A DNA stretch of 64,000 bases from contig JAHYIO010000001.1 in the NCBI GenBank assembly GCA_020543525.1, forward strand, positions 2,542,001 to 2,606,000, in the 5' to 3' direction. Shown here piece after piece: positions 47,001 to 56,486 of this stretch. Source of the DNA: Coriolopsis trogii. Lineage: Eukaryota; Basidiomycota; Agaricomycetes; Polyporales; Polyporaceae. Each line of letters starts with the position of its first letter. The stretch's first letter is position 1. Under the pieces are notes generated by a model. That model was given only the letters and a program-made list of their open reading frames with translations, did not search any database and had not been told where the DNA came from. The translations under genes were made by a program, and so were the position numbers.

Positions 47001-48390
47001 GGTGGACACGCTGACCATTACGGAGTTCGAGGAGCGTCCAGTACGTGTTGCTATTCGGGTTGTACCTCGCCTCAAGGATCTTTCGACCCATGATACGAAT
47101 CATCGAACCATGTTTGACAGCACCATCAGGTAGCTTGTCAAAGATACACATGCGACCTTCGCCTTGGAACAAGGAATAACCATTGCGCTCGATGGAGCCC
47201 GTCGAGAAAAGACGACCTTCCACATGCGGGATGTAGTAGACGTTGTTGAAGGTGACTGGGACGCTCTGATTATCGATGTACGCGATCCCTTCAACCGTTC
47301 CCGATCCAAGCGCATGGATAACACTACTTTCACCTGACGCAGCCGTTCCAAAGGGAACAGTGGTCTCGAAAGGCTGGTAGGTGGAGAAGTCAGACATGTC
47401 GCCGGTGATATGTTGAGAGGCTCCTGAGTCCATAAGCCACATGGTCCACTTCGAGCTGTCCGAGGCCATAGCCTCATCATAGAAAGAAGCAGCGATGTTC
47501 GAGGGACCTGAAAGTACGTTTACAGCAGATACAGACTCAGAGGCGACATGTGCATGGCTATGAGAAGTAGTGTCCTTGTTCTTCCCCTTGTCCTTGTCCT
47601 TATCCCTCTCCTTCTCCTTCTTCTTGCCCTTGGGACGCTTGTCTGGGTGCTTCTTGTAGCAGTTGGACTCGTGGTGAGAACTACCGCCACAGAAGGAGCA
47701 AGGACCCTTAGGCTTCGGCTTGGTCTGGGAGACCTTGTTGGCGGACTGTCTGTTCTTGCGCAATGACTCCTCGGCCAAGGTCTTCGACTGGATGTCGTCG
47801 AGGGTGACCTTGTCGATGTCCGTAATAGCCATTAGCGCAGAAACCATGGACTGGTAGGACTCGGGGACCTTCGACAGCAACAGGAGAGCCTGCATGGTCT
47901 CGCTGAGCTTGACGCCGTTGCTATCGATGTCGCGAAGGCGGTTGATGATCTTCATCATCTGGTCCTGGAGAGGCTTCGAATCGTTCATGCGAGGCTCTGC
48001 AATGAGCGACTCGAACATGCCCCAGACGTGAGCACTGTTGGGCGTGCCAAACTTCGTCTTGATGGCGGCCCAGGTCTCAGCGGCTGTCATGGTACGAGGA
48101 GCAGCACCACCTTGACCCAGAACCTTCGCATCGAGGACGTAGTGGAAGTTCAGTGAGACCCGCATATACATCATGCCGCGAGCCTGCCCATTGAGCTTCT
48201 GCCATGCCTCTATGGCGACTAGTTCCGCCGCAGTGGCGGTGGTACCGGCAGGAGAGGGCTCAGTCTTGGTGCCTTCGACAATCTCCCAACAGCCCATGAA
48301 GATGAAGTACCCCTTGAGCTTTGCAGCCCAGTCATTGTACTGGTTCGCCGAAGAAAGGATAGGGATCGAGTCGATCTTGACGTCTCCCAT
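44086..48390 (-). CDS. Copia gag-pol polyprotein, copy 2 (1434 aa)
   Basis: Same architecture as copy 1 and also without frameshift or stop. About 16-18 residue differences were counted, mostly in gag and the N-terminal half of pol (for example VSLN for VSPN, KNRQ for KNGQ, GIAY for GFTY, VVCHL for VLRHL, DLKEE for DLEEE). The RT and RNase H parts are nearly identical. The zinc knuckle, DSGA protease, D-D-E integrase and YVDD motifs are all intact. The first ATG of the frame is at 48390. Confidence 0.95.
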   Translation of the reverse strand: MGDVKIDSIPILSSANQYNDWAAKLKGYFIFMGCWEIVEGTKTEPSPAGTTATAAELVAIEAWQKLNGQARGMMYMRVSLNFHYVLDAKVLGQGGAAPRTMTAAETWAAIKTKFGTPNSAHVWGMFESLIAEPRMNDSKPLQDQMMKIINRLRDIDSNGVKLSETMQALLLLSKVPESYQSMVSALMAITDIDKVTLDDIQSKTLAEESLRKNRQSANKVSQTKPKPKGPCSFCGGSSHHESNCYKKHPDKRPKGKKKEKERDKDKDKGKNKDTTSHSHAHVASESVSAVNVLSGPSNIAASFYDEAMASDSSKWTMWLMDSGASQHITGDMSDFSTYQPFETTVPFGTAASGESSVIHALGSGTVEGIAYIDNQSVPVTFNNVYYIPHVEGRLFSTGSIERNGYSLFQGEGRMCIFDKLPDGAVKHGSMIRIMGRKILEARYNPNSNTYWTLLELRNGQRVHLNVRRFKTWHRRFGHAGKDVVCHLPKNTKGVDAVDPADEEPCDGCAFGKSTRAPFPPSEKRATEVLELIHTDLDGPMRTQAIGGWKYFAGFIDDYSGLARAYYLKHKSDAVKAFLDYKAWAETQTGKKIKKVRSDRGGEYTSSEFSELLRSHGIEHQKTVAGSPQQNGRAERWNRTITEKALCMLHQAGLSHGFWQLAIDAAVHIYNRQPMRRHKWQCPITLWDGTIPDVSYFRVFGCKAFVHVQKAKREGKLDKKAVEMIFVGYEQGSKGYRFWNPATRSIVVSRDVTFDEESFPARKLPGNQPVAPSDNPFVNDQSDESSNDDSDSVDPNDILDIPLPIPLDVPPPLDHSVDNDAPEAPAPANAPDRPPTPPPVPAPHPPHRRGRNRPVGDNQPSIARDRPRRDKAGIPHPSRTQDNIYGDENPVHVDARTDPDGDQWEAETFLAFLAAAQSKAGIPQSHKEAMRSPDAPKWREAEKSEYDSLIENRTWLLVPRPKGRHVVSNRWVYDIKHDGRYKARLVARGFTQVWGEDYHETFSPVARFESIRYLLAHAALEDWDIESMDVKTAFLNGDLKEEIYMEQPEGWVVPGKEDHVCLLKKAIYGLKQASRQWNAKIHQSLLDLGFQRTYSDAGIYVYRRQGGEHVTIVVLYVDDLLLIGDQSSHIKHVKRSLSKQYKMTDLGPVKRFLGLRITRDRSTRTLDIDQEEYIQSVLERFQMADCKPSRTPLPAGAVLVKTDQPASDSFRQRYQSLIGSLLYAMLGTRPDIAFAVTRLSKYNANPSEAHMNYAKYVLRYLQGTKAYRLRYKGASNDGLISYSDSDWAEDRDDRHSTSGFVFLMAGGAVSWASRRQPTISLSSTEAEYKAASDTCRQLAWLRTFGNELGDDVTDPTPLCLDNQGSIFLSVNPVIDRRTKHIEIRYHFIREQVEMGSVEIYYVTSEDQLADPLTKNVPYSNQAKFVEEIGLVSVAS

Positions 48391-49426
48391 GATTAAAAGC
48401 AGGTACTGAGAAGAGTGGAGATAATCCTCGTCGTCGAAGTCTAGAGTGAAGGATATAGGCGCAACAGATGGAAGCGCAGTGACGAGAGGAGGAGGAAGAG
48501 TTTCGATTGGAGAGAGATGCGGAGATGCGACGAGAGGGGTGTCGTATGGGGTGTTAGAGGCGAGAGGAAGCGCTACGACAAGTGGTGTGTCGTAGGGTGT
48601 ATCGGATGCGACTGGAAGAGCTGTGTTGACTCCAGCAAGAAACTCCTCGTCTGCTTGGTAGGGAGAGATAGGTTGCCAAGCGAACGATGTGGGATCTTCC
48701 GGTAAAGCAACGTTGTTGTACCGATGAGGACAGGGGCTCACGGCACAATTGTACCAACCGTCGCTTTGAAGGTGGGCGTCGACTTGTTCGTCAGAGTCCC
48801 AAACGTGTGGAAGATCCTCGCAGGATTCCTCGTTGCCTGAGCTGTCAGAGGATGCTTCTGTCGAAGTATCAACGATGTCCTCGACTTCAGACTCAGAGGA
48901 ATGAGGAGATGCTGGAAGAGTCGGCTCCAGAACGGTGGTTCAAAGTATACGCGATGATTGACGTGCCACGTGCGAGGAAGGTGGACAGGGGCACCTTTTG
49001 AGGTGAACCAGAGAGCCAGTAAGCCGAAATTACCGACAATCCGGGTAGAAGTCGCCAACTGTGCCCAAGAAACGCTATAGTAACTACCGAGGCAAAAAGG
49101 TATCGTAAGGAGGGTCCGAACGGTTGTCCTCCGGTCCAAAGGTGCTAACCACCCCGGGTACAACAGCTGGCGGGCGCAAGTGCGTGGCCTGGCTGAGGGA
49201 TGCCTGAATCACCCAGGTGCCTCGAGAGCACAACAGGTGTTACAACGATAGTAGACTAGAGACTGACTACGAAGCGCTCAGGGCTGCGTCACGAGCGCAG
49301 AAATGTCCCCCTGGCAGCAGTGTCGGCGGGCACAGTCAAGAGAGTAGGAAAGTGGGATGCACGGGCAGAGAGTCGACGTACAAAGAGTTGCGCGCAGAGG
49401 TGTCGACAGAGAAGCAACCGATTAGA

Positions 49427-49443
49427 GCGCAGGGCTCATAACC
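49427..49443 (-). other. Primer-binding site of copia copy 2
   Basis: Identical to the 17-base site of copy 1 and also adjacent to the 5' LTR. Confidence 0.75.
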
Positions 49444-50010
49444 TGATGAACTCTGAACCTGGAAGGCTTGGAGCGACCTGTAAGTCACACAAAGAGAGAT
49501 CTTCAGTCAGTGAGCGAACGACTATATTGCATAGTTTAGTACCTGTAAGTCACACAAAGAGAGACTACAAGTACTAGTAAGTAAAGTGTAGTAGAGCATA
49601 AGTAATGAGTGAGACTTACTCTTCAGTCAGTGAGCGAACGACTGAAGAGCAGAGGGGCAAACAGACTGCCTTATATACTGGAGAGAGGAGTGCATGAGTA
49701 AGCGAATGAAGCAGTCACATGTTAACCATAGAGCGATGAGTAAGAGTCCGTACTCGGCGTATGAGTAAGAGCCGAGAGTATTCTGAGTAAGACATAAGGT
49801 CTAGAATGTTCCGGTGCATTGTAGAACGCACAGGAAGACAAGGGAACCATATGGTCATGGGAATGTACAGTAGTTTCGTAGAGAAAACTGTATATGGTAA
49901 GTAGAAACACAGCCTATAGTAAGCGCTATCTAAACATAGGTAAACATGACCATACAAAGGTTGTGTGCACAACTTCGGACCGGTAGAGCCGTAAATCCAG
50001 AATGTCAACA
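49444..50010 (-). repeat. 5' LTR of copia copy 2
   Basis: 567 bp, closest by eye to the 5' LTR of copy 1 (both carry AAACTGTATATGG, two other differences). Confidence 0.95.
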
Positions 50011-50519
50011 GGAGCGACCTGTAAGTCACACAAAGAGAGATCTTCAGTCAGTGAGCGAACGACTATATTGCATAGTTTAGTACCTGTAAGTCACACAAAG
50101 AGAGACTACAAGTACTAGTAAGTAAAGTGTAGTAGAGCATAAGTAATGAGTGAGACTTACTCTTCAGTCAGTGAGTGAACGACTGAAGAGCAGAGGGGCA
50201 AACAGACTGCCTTATATACTGGAGAGAGGAGTGCATGAGTAAGCGAATGAAGCAGTCACATGTTAACCATAGAGCGATGAGTAAGAGTCCGTACTCGGCG
50301 TATGAGTAAGAGCCGAGAGTATTCTGAGTAAGACATAAGGTCTAGAATGTTCCGGTGCATTGTAGAACGCACAGGAAGACAAGGGAACCATATGGTCATA
50401 GGAATGTACAGTAGTTTCGTAGAGAAAACCGTATATGGTAAGTAGAAACACAGCCTATAGTAAGCGCTATCTAAACATAAGTAAACATGACCATACAAAG
50501 GTTGTGTGCACAACTCCGG
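50011..50519 (-). repeat. Truncated third copia LTR abutting copy 2
   Basis: It corresponds to LTR positions 27-535 of 567, lacking 26 bp at one end and 32 bp at the other. It follows the complete LTR of copy 2 with no spacer. It shares the CATAGGAATG, AAACCG and AAACATAAGT variants with the left LTR at 43510. Confidence 0.92.
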
Positions 50520-53170
50520 GCAGCCAGATACAGCGAGCCAGCACAGCAACGGCGAAAGAGCCCATGAGCGACAGAGCCCAGAAAGCGAGAGCCCCGAAAC
50601 AGCGAGACAGCCCAGAAGCAGCGAGACAGCTCAGAAACAGCGAGACAGCCAGAGACAGCCAGCAAGCCTAGCACAGGGAAACCTATTTCACCAGAAAGCG
50701 AACAGGCCAGGCAGAGACGTCATGACAGCGAGAGCCTGTGAGACAACTTGAACGTGATGGGGGGAGAGAGAGAGAAAACTTGAAGGGAAGAGAGAGAGAG
50801 AGCTTGAAGTGGCGACGGTTGCCAGCGCATCAACCAAGTCTCGAGCGCGCATGACTTCCCTCGCCGGTACACGAAGTGCAGAAACTGAGGAGAAGATACA
50901 ACATGATACAAGCCATGGGAGACCTTGTTAGCGATTACACGAAGTCCGCAAGACTTGCGACAGTGTACAAGAAAAGAGAAGACTCACGCCGATTGTGTCC
51001 GGCCATATATGGGCCTATCATCCCACGCATTACTTGTACTATCTCACAACTTCTATCATGTAATAACAGAATAAGGCCGGGGCCCCGATGGGACGACGAC
51101 GCACTTGCTCTCTTCTACGTCGGCGAGCACTACATACCACCTGTCAGCCTTGGACACGACGATATCTGGAAAGCGATCATAGGACGAGCTCACAGTCATC
51201 AGGGAAAACCCAAAACTCTATTTAGGTGTAATGATCTCTAATTATCACTAATACGGACCATTAGTTCATTAGTCTAATTCGCTAGGTCCCCAAATAACAA
51301 GCGCGATTAGAGAACCATTAGTTATACAAGTGCTGCCACATTCCATTATTTAGGTCCAGATTATCACGCACTCACGCACTCAGTTGCAGCACATGAACGG
51401 CAAAAACACACTGATATTGCGAGTACCTACTAACAGTACAAGCGCATGTGCTACAACGAGATAAAGACAAAAGTGTCGGCCCAACCCCTCGTAGAGAAAG
51501 AAGAAACGTGAACGCATATCCAATACCATCAAGCATTGACGGACATCGGAGGAAGTGCCTCCAGCTGAGTTAGTACAATGTAGCCCTTGACGTTGACGCT
51601 TTTCAGGCTGAACACATCATGTCCTCGACCTGGTTCGAGTGTGCTACATGCAGGTACGGTCTGTAGAAGGTCAAATCTCATTAGCGTGTTCACAACGTTC
51701 CATGTCCATGTCATACACGCACCGTCTCAGTACGAACCATCACCGCTCCCACACATTTCCAGTCTTATCGGTCGTGAGTATCAGGTGTCCCTTCTCCGTC
51801 GGTCTATCACTACAAACAGACACACGTCAGTGGCCGATATGACCCGAAGCTTGAACAGACTGCTACCTGCTTTCGAGGATTGGCTTCACACTTGCCGCAG
51901 TTCAGCTTCGGGGCGTCCACGACTAAACGTCACAATGAGGAAGAGTGAATCAGTGATGAAGCGATACGTACATTGAATGGGCCTGGCACCTCACCCGATG
52001 AACACGGCCACCTGTATGCTTGTGTGTGCTACCCTTGCACATACCGCCGCCCTACCAGAGACCCTACCAGAGACTGACCGAGAAAGGAATTGGACACCAC
52101 GCAATGTACCAGGACAGCCCCTCCAACTTCCTCGGCTCCCATGACCGCCACCCGGAACTTCACATTTGCACGCCTCCGGGATGGTTCGACCGACCGACAT
52201 CAGTAGGTGTCCCAGTCAGATCACAGTCGAGGCAGTTTAGATAGTGAGCAAGCCACAGACGTAGTTCAAGAGCCTGAAGCGAGCCCAAGTCCAGAAACTG
52301 AGCCCAGATAGCCCCAAAACGAGACAGCAGGAGGAAAGGAAGCGCGGTGGTGGTCAGAGCCGCGAAGTTCAACACCGGAGGGCACCCGAACGATCTTCGG
52401 AGAACGCCGGATGTGTTTAGGGCAGGTCCCGTAGCACTTGACGATCTGGCAATCATGAGCGCTTGCCACGGTCGCTACTTGATTCAGTCAGTTCATGTCG
52501 AGTCTACCTACTATGACACAAATTCTCGTGCCGGATGTACGGATGTGACCTTAGCGACGGCAGCGAACACCTTCATAGCTCGAACATACACCCGGGGCAG
52601 AGATAGCAGACATTATCAGGTATTATTCGGATTATTGGCCGACCTCTCTAAATTATATCTTATTAGGATTTCAGGTTTTTCCTGATGCACTTTGCCCGGA
52701 CTCAGAACCACATCAAGCTCGCTTCTGGTGTATCTGCTATCTGCTCGCGAGACTCTACAAGTCCTTCTACATCTTGACAGCATGCTCTGATAGTCTATTC
52801 TATGCGTATCCGGACGCGCTCCTGTCAATCTATATTGATACTCACTGGAACTCCTGTGCAGTGGTTCCCATGTTCAGGTATGTTACTATGTAATTTTTAC
52901 AACTTGGGATACATTTTTCATTGCGTCTCCAGAGCAGATCATGCCGTTCGAAATATGTGGGTGCCAACCATGTATTGCATCGCATCGCGCTCGCGATTAC
53001 CAAGATACGCACTCTCGGCCATCACAATTCTAAACCGGGTACCCTCTTGCTATCGTGCAGCGACTCCAACGCAACCGTTGAGGCCCAATAACCGTTGTAA
53101 ATGTAGCAGACAATGTGTCAAGAGACGGTCTCCCACACTCGGGGCCTTGCAGTGTGTGCAGCAAAGAGAC
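50520..53170. other. Gene-poor stretch with low-complexity repeats
   Basis: About 2.65 kb without any convincing gene. It starts with a 19-bp imperfect tandem repeat (CAGCGAGACAGCCCAGAAG, three units at about 50600-50656). Two GA microsatellite runs follow (50759-50775 and 50790-50802). The part around 51180-51360 is AT-rich with repeated TTAG/CTAA words (ATTAGTTCATTAGTCTAATT). The longest open frames (up to about 140 codons) have no recognisable motif and lack intron-supported continuity. It is probably degraded transposon sequence plus the flank of the first KRE6 duplication unit. Confidence 0.5.
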
Positions 53171-53445
53171 TGCATTCCTACGTCTTCCGACGCTCAAGCA
53201 CACCGCATGTATCGCCTCTGTGATACCTAACACCCCGCTCAGCAGCACGAGTCTTAGCAACGCAAGCGCATACTCGTCCAACACTTCTGCCTCTTTTACC
53301 GTCTCGATATCCTTCGGCATCTGCTCGACCCACTTGCGGTACTTTTGCCCATGCTACCGACTTGCTACTGCGCTTCCTCAAACTGCTTCTCCGACGCAAA
53401 TCGGCCGACGGTCGTGCTCTTCATTCTCATGGATGCCTACAATAA
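53170..53445 (-). pseudogene. Truncated, decayed copy of the coiled-coil gene at 56487-58190
   Basis: On the minus strand the nucleotide sequence follows the intact gene's 56905-57095 region, with frame changes. One frame gives RRRSSLRKRSSKSVAWA, which corresponds to RRRSSLKKRDSLSRIS...SKSVAWA. Another frame gives MPKDIETVKEAEVL, which corresponds to MSKYIKTSNEAEVL. Similarity is clear for 53275-53445 and weaker to 53170. It stops abruptly at about 53445, where sequence similar to the KRE6-1 upstream region starts. Everything 5' of that point in the gene is missing. Confidence 0.75.
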
Positions 53446-53716
53446 GCGATCAAGTCCTGACAGATACATAACGGCCAATCCCCCCGCCACAACAGCCGGT
53501 CATACCCTCGTCTTTCTCACAACCTTTGAGCTTCCAATACGAGCAACTTGCTGTTTTGCATATCAACCTGTAGCATCCTTCCGCCCCTTCCACCTCCTCT
53601 GTCTCTACTGAGCTCTTCTGCCTTCATCGTGGCTCCTTCCCCTGGGCGGCCTTCCTTTGCGTCCTCCCAATACCACGTCAATTGATACGCATTGCAAGTG
53701 AACGATTCCTCTTGAA
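53446..53716 (+). promoter_or_regulatory. KRE6-2 upstream region, conserved with KRE6-1
   Basis: From about 53446 to 53630 the sequence parallels 29375-29560 upstream of KRE6-1. It is the promoter or 5' UTR carried along in the duplication, and conservation between copies suggests regulatory content. Confidence 0.55.
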
Positions 53717-56005
53717 ATGGACTTTTCAGCCGGTCTTCCCTCGAAAGCCAAACGTCCTCCGAAAGCCAGCTTCTCACGATCTCCTCAACCCCCGTCCTTG
53801 GTGAGTTTCTACGAACCTGTACGATTCTTGATTCATAACTCAGTTACAGTCAAACGGCAATGCCTCGACCTATTCCTCCATCTCCAAGAAGGCAAGGCTT
53901 GAATAGATGACTCCTGAGCCTTTCCCTCAATTCACGTCCAATTACTCTGTTGCAGTATGACTTGCCTCATGATATGGCCCTTTTCAGTGGACCAGAGGCG
54001 GACGACAAGCTGCATAATCCTGACCCCATCCGGGATAGGAGATGGGACAAGAGCGGGACCATATTGACAACCCGTGGTCTAATGAATCTAGGATGCTTGT
54101 TCATCCTTGTGGCTGGCATCCTTGCACTCTTGTACGTTCATAACCCTCCCGAGAAGGGGATTGATACCCCCAATAACGCTTCTTCCGTACCTCTATAGTG
54201 CGGGGTACCCCATCATCGACTGGATTATGAAGCCTAAGCCATCGTACGAAGGTGGCTTCAATCTTGGTGGCACGAACATAACTGGACAGGTTCCTGATAT
54301 CCCTGGAAACTGGGGTCTCATCGATAAGGATACGCCACAGGAAGTCCGGACGAAGGTCGACTATGTCACTGGACAGACCTGGCAGCTGGTCTTCAGTGAC
54401 GAGTTCAACGTCGAGGGCCGTAGCTTCTACCCCGGCGATGACCCGTACTGGGAGGCGGTCGACCTCCACTACTGGCAAACGGTTAACAAGGAGTGGTATG
54501 ACCCAAAGGCGATCACGACTCGTAACGGCTCTCTTGAGATCACGCTCAGTGACACGCCTAACCACGGACTTGACTACACCGGTGGGATGATCCAGACATG
54601 GAACAAGTTCTGCTTTACGGGTGGTCTCGTCGAGGCGTCGGTCATGCTCCCTGGCTACAACAACATCCGAGGACTGTGGCCTGCCATCTGGGCTATGGGT
54701 AATTTGGGACGCGCTGGGTACGGCGCAAGTCTCGACGGAATGGTGCGTAGATAGTTCTTCCTTCACTCCAATTTCCTTGTTTACTTACAACTCTGGTTTA
54801 TGATATGTAGTGGCCATACACCTACGACGCTTGCGACGTCGGAACGGTCAAGAACCAGACGTTTAACGACCTTCCTGCCAGTTCTCTCACCGGCAACGAC
54901 ATAGGTTACGGTGGTGCGTTGTCGTATCTGCCTGGTATGCGACTCTCGCGTTGCACGTGCCCTGGTGAGTCCCACCCGGGACCAATTCATGAGAACCGGG
55001 AGTACGTTGGTCGTTCAGCGCCCGAGATCGACATGTTCGAGGCTCAGGTGAGTTATACCTGTATGCATGTATCGTGTATACTTTCAGATCGATAACGTTC
55101 GGTCTGCCTCAGATCGGCGGCGTGCCCGACGGCGGCGATGTGGGAGCTGTCTCGCAGTCAGGACAGTGGGCGGTATGTACTCTGCACGGTTATCTGCGGA
55201 TTATGGGAACATCACTGAAGTCAGGCTATGATTCCAGCCGTTCAACCACCAGTACACATGGCTCAATACGTCGGACAATTTCATCATAGGGGACTCCACT
55301 ATCAGTCTATACAACGACTATAAGGGAGGTGTATACCAGCAGGCTACCTCCGTCGTCACCAGGACAAGTATGTGCCATCCTCCCCGTCCTTGACGTCTCT
55401 TCTGACTCTGTCTATCGCAGACCAGGACGCATACGAATTCACCGGTCAGCAATACTCTGTGTACGGCTTCCAGTACAAACCAGGCTTTGGCGACGCAGTG
55501 AGCCATCTTCTGTGATTCGTCTCAGTCCTGTGAATCCTGAATTCGATCCGTATAGTACATTTCCTGGATCGCCGACGGTCAACTGGCATGGACGCTCCGT
55601 CAACCGGGCATGGGACCCGACCCAATCTCAGAAATTAGTGAACGGCCAGTCCCCCAGGAGCCGATGGTAAGCCCCTCCTCCTGCTCTTCCCGAGTTGGCC
55701 AACAAGCCTGATCGCCGACCCCCGAACCCTGTCTCGGACAGTACTTGATCATGAACCTCGGCATATCCGAAGCGTTTGGGGACGTCGACTACGACAATCT
55801 CGTGTTCCCCTCGACGATGCGAGTCGACTGGATCCGGGTGTACCAGGACCCGAACTCGCCGAATATTGGGTGCGACCCGCCCAACTTCCCGACTGCGGCG
55901 TACATCAAGGAATACGAGGAGGCGTACACGAACCCGAACCTGACGACGTGGGTGGACGACTTCAAGCAGCCCTTGCCGAAGAACAAGTTCCTCGGCGAGT
56001 GTTGA
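53717..56005 (+). CDS. KRE6: KRE6/SKN1-type beta-1,6-glucan synthesis protein, copy 2
   Basis: This is a paralogue of the gene at 29640-31946, very similar over the anchor and GH16 domain but different in the short cytosolic tail (MDFSAGLPSKAKRPPKASFS). Shared exons include LPHDMALFSGPEADDKLHNP, the membrane anchor LMNLGCLFILVAGILAL, GQTWQLVFSDEFNVEGRSFY and the APEIDMFEAQ catalytic-type motif (about 55020). The region after the catalytic motif has diverged most (SDNFIIGDSTISLYNDYKGG against SDNLVIEDPTVSKFNTYLGG). Intron 2 appears to use a GC donor (53892-53893), where copy 1 has GT. No stop or frameshift was seen, and the stop is at 56003-56005. Both copies look functional, and the pair may be specialised. 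Confidence 0.92.
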
Positions 56006-56486
56006 GTGCTGAGAGCTGTCGTTGTCGTGCCATTACCGTTATCTCAGAGCCTCATATCCAAGTACTTGTGACGTGTGGACGTGTACTCTATCTCATACGT
56101 ATTCACAAACCGTGCACCCAATCAGTCGCCTCTTCGAAGGTGTCTGCTCTGACAGTTCAGACAGCGCGAGCAATTGATGCACAGTAATGCGCTAGGTATG
56201 AGTTGGGATATCGGGTATCGTCATCTCTAGTGGTCCCAGGAGGGTACATGACGCATATAAGAGGTATAACCGTAAGGGAACGGCTTCGGCGTCGGAGACG
56301 ATACTCCTACTAGAGGAGCCAATCCCCTGCGGGATAGAATACTATGCTACATATGTTACAATCCGAAAGTAGCAAAAGGGGGTCGACTGCAGGCCATTCA
56401 TAGCATAGAAGTTGGATAGCTAGCTCTGCAGGACCCATAGATAGACCGTAGACGAGCATATGATGACCATGGCTGACGTGATCCGG
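56006..56486. other. Intergenic between KRE6-2 and the coiled-coil gene (convergent)
   Basis: 481 bp between two stop codons. No gene was seen, and it presumably holds the two 3' UTRs. Confidence 0.4.

Larger units (their letters stand above)
43510..50010 (-). mobile_element. Ty1/copia LTR retrotransposon, copy 2
   Basis: Same family as copy 1 with LTRs at 43510-44076 and 49444-50010. No target duplication is seen: CAAAC precedes the left LTR, while GGAGC, part of another LTR, follows the right one. The left LTR carries variants (CATAGGAATG, AAACATAAGT, CCGGAATG) missing from the right LTR but mostly shared with the truncated LTR at 50011-50519. The copy therefore looks like a recombination product and not a simple insertion. 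Confidence 0.93.

Noticed and set aside
32682..50519. Repeated blocks that might suggest a CRISPR-like or satellite array
   Set aside because: All repeats are LTRs or retrotransposon interiors; spacing and content do not fit an array of short repeats and spacers.
50759..50802. GA-rich runs
   Set aside because: Simple microsatellites with no further structure.
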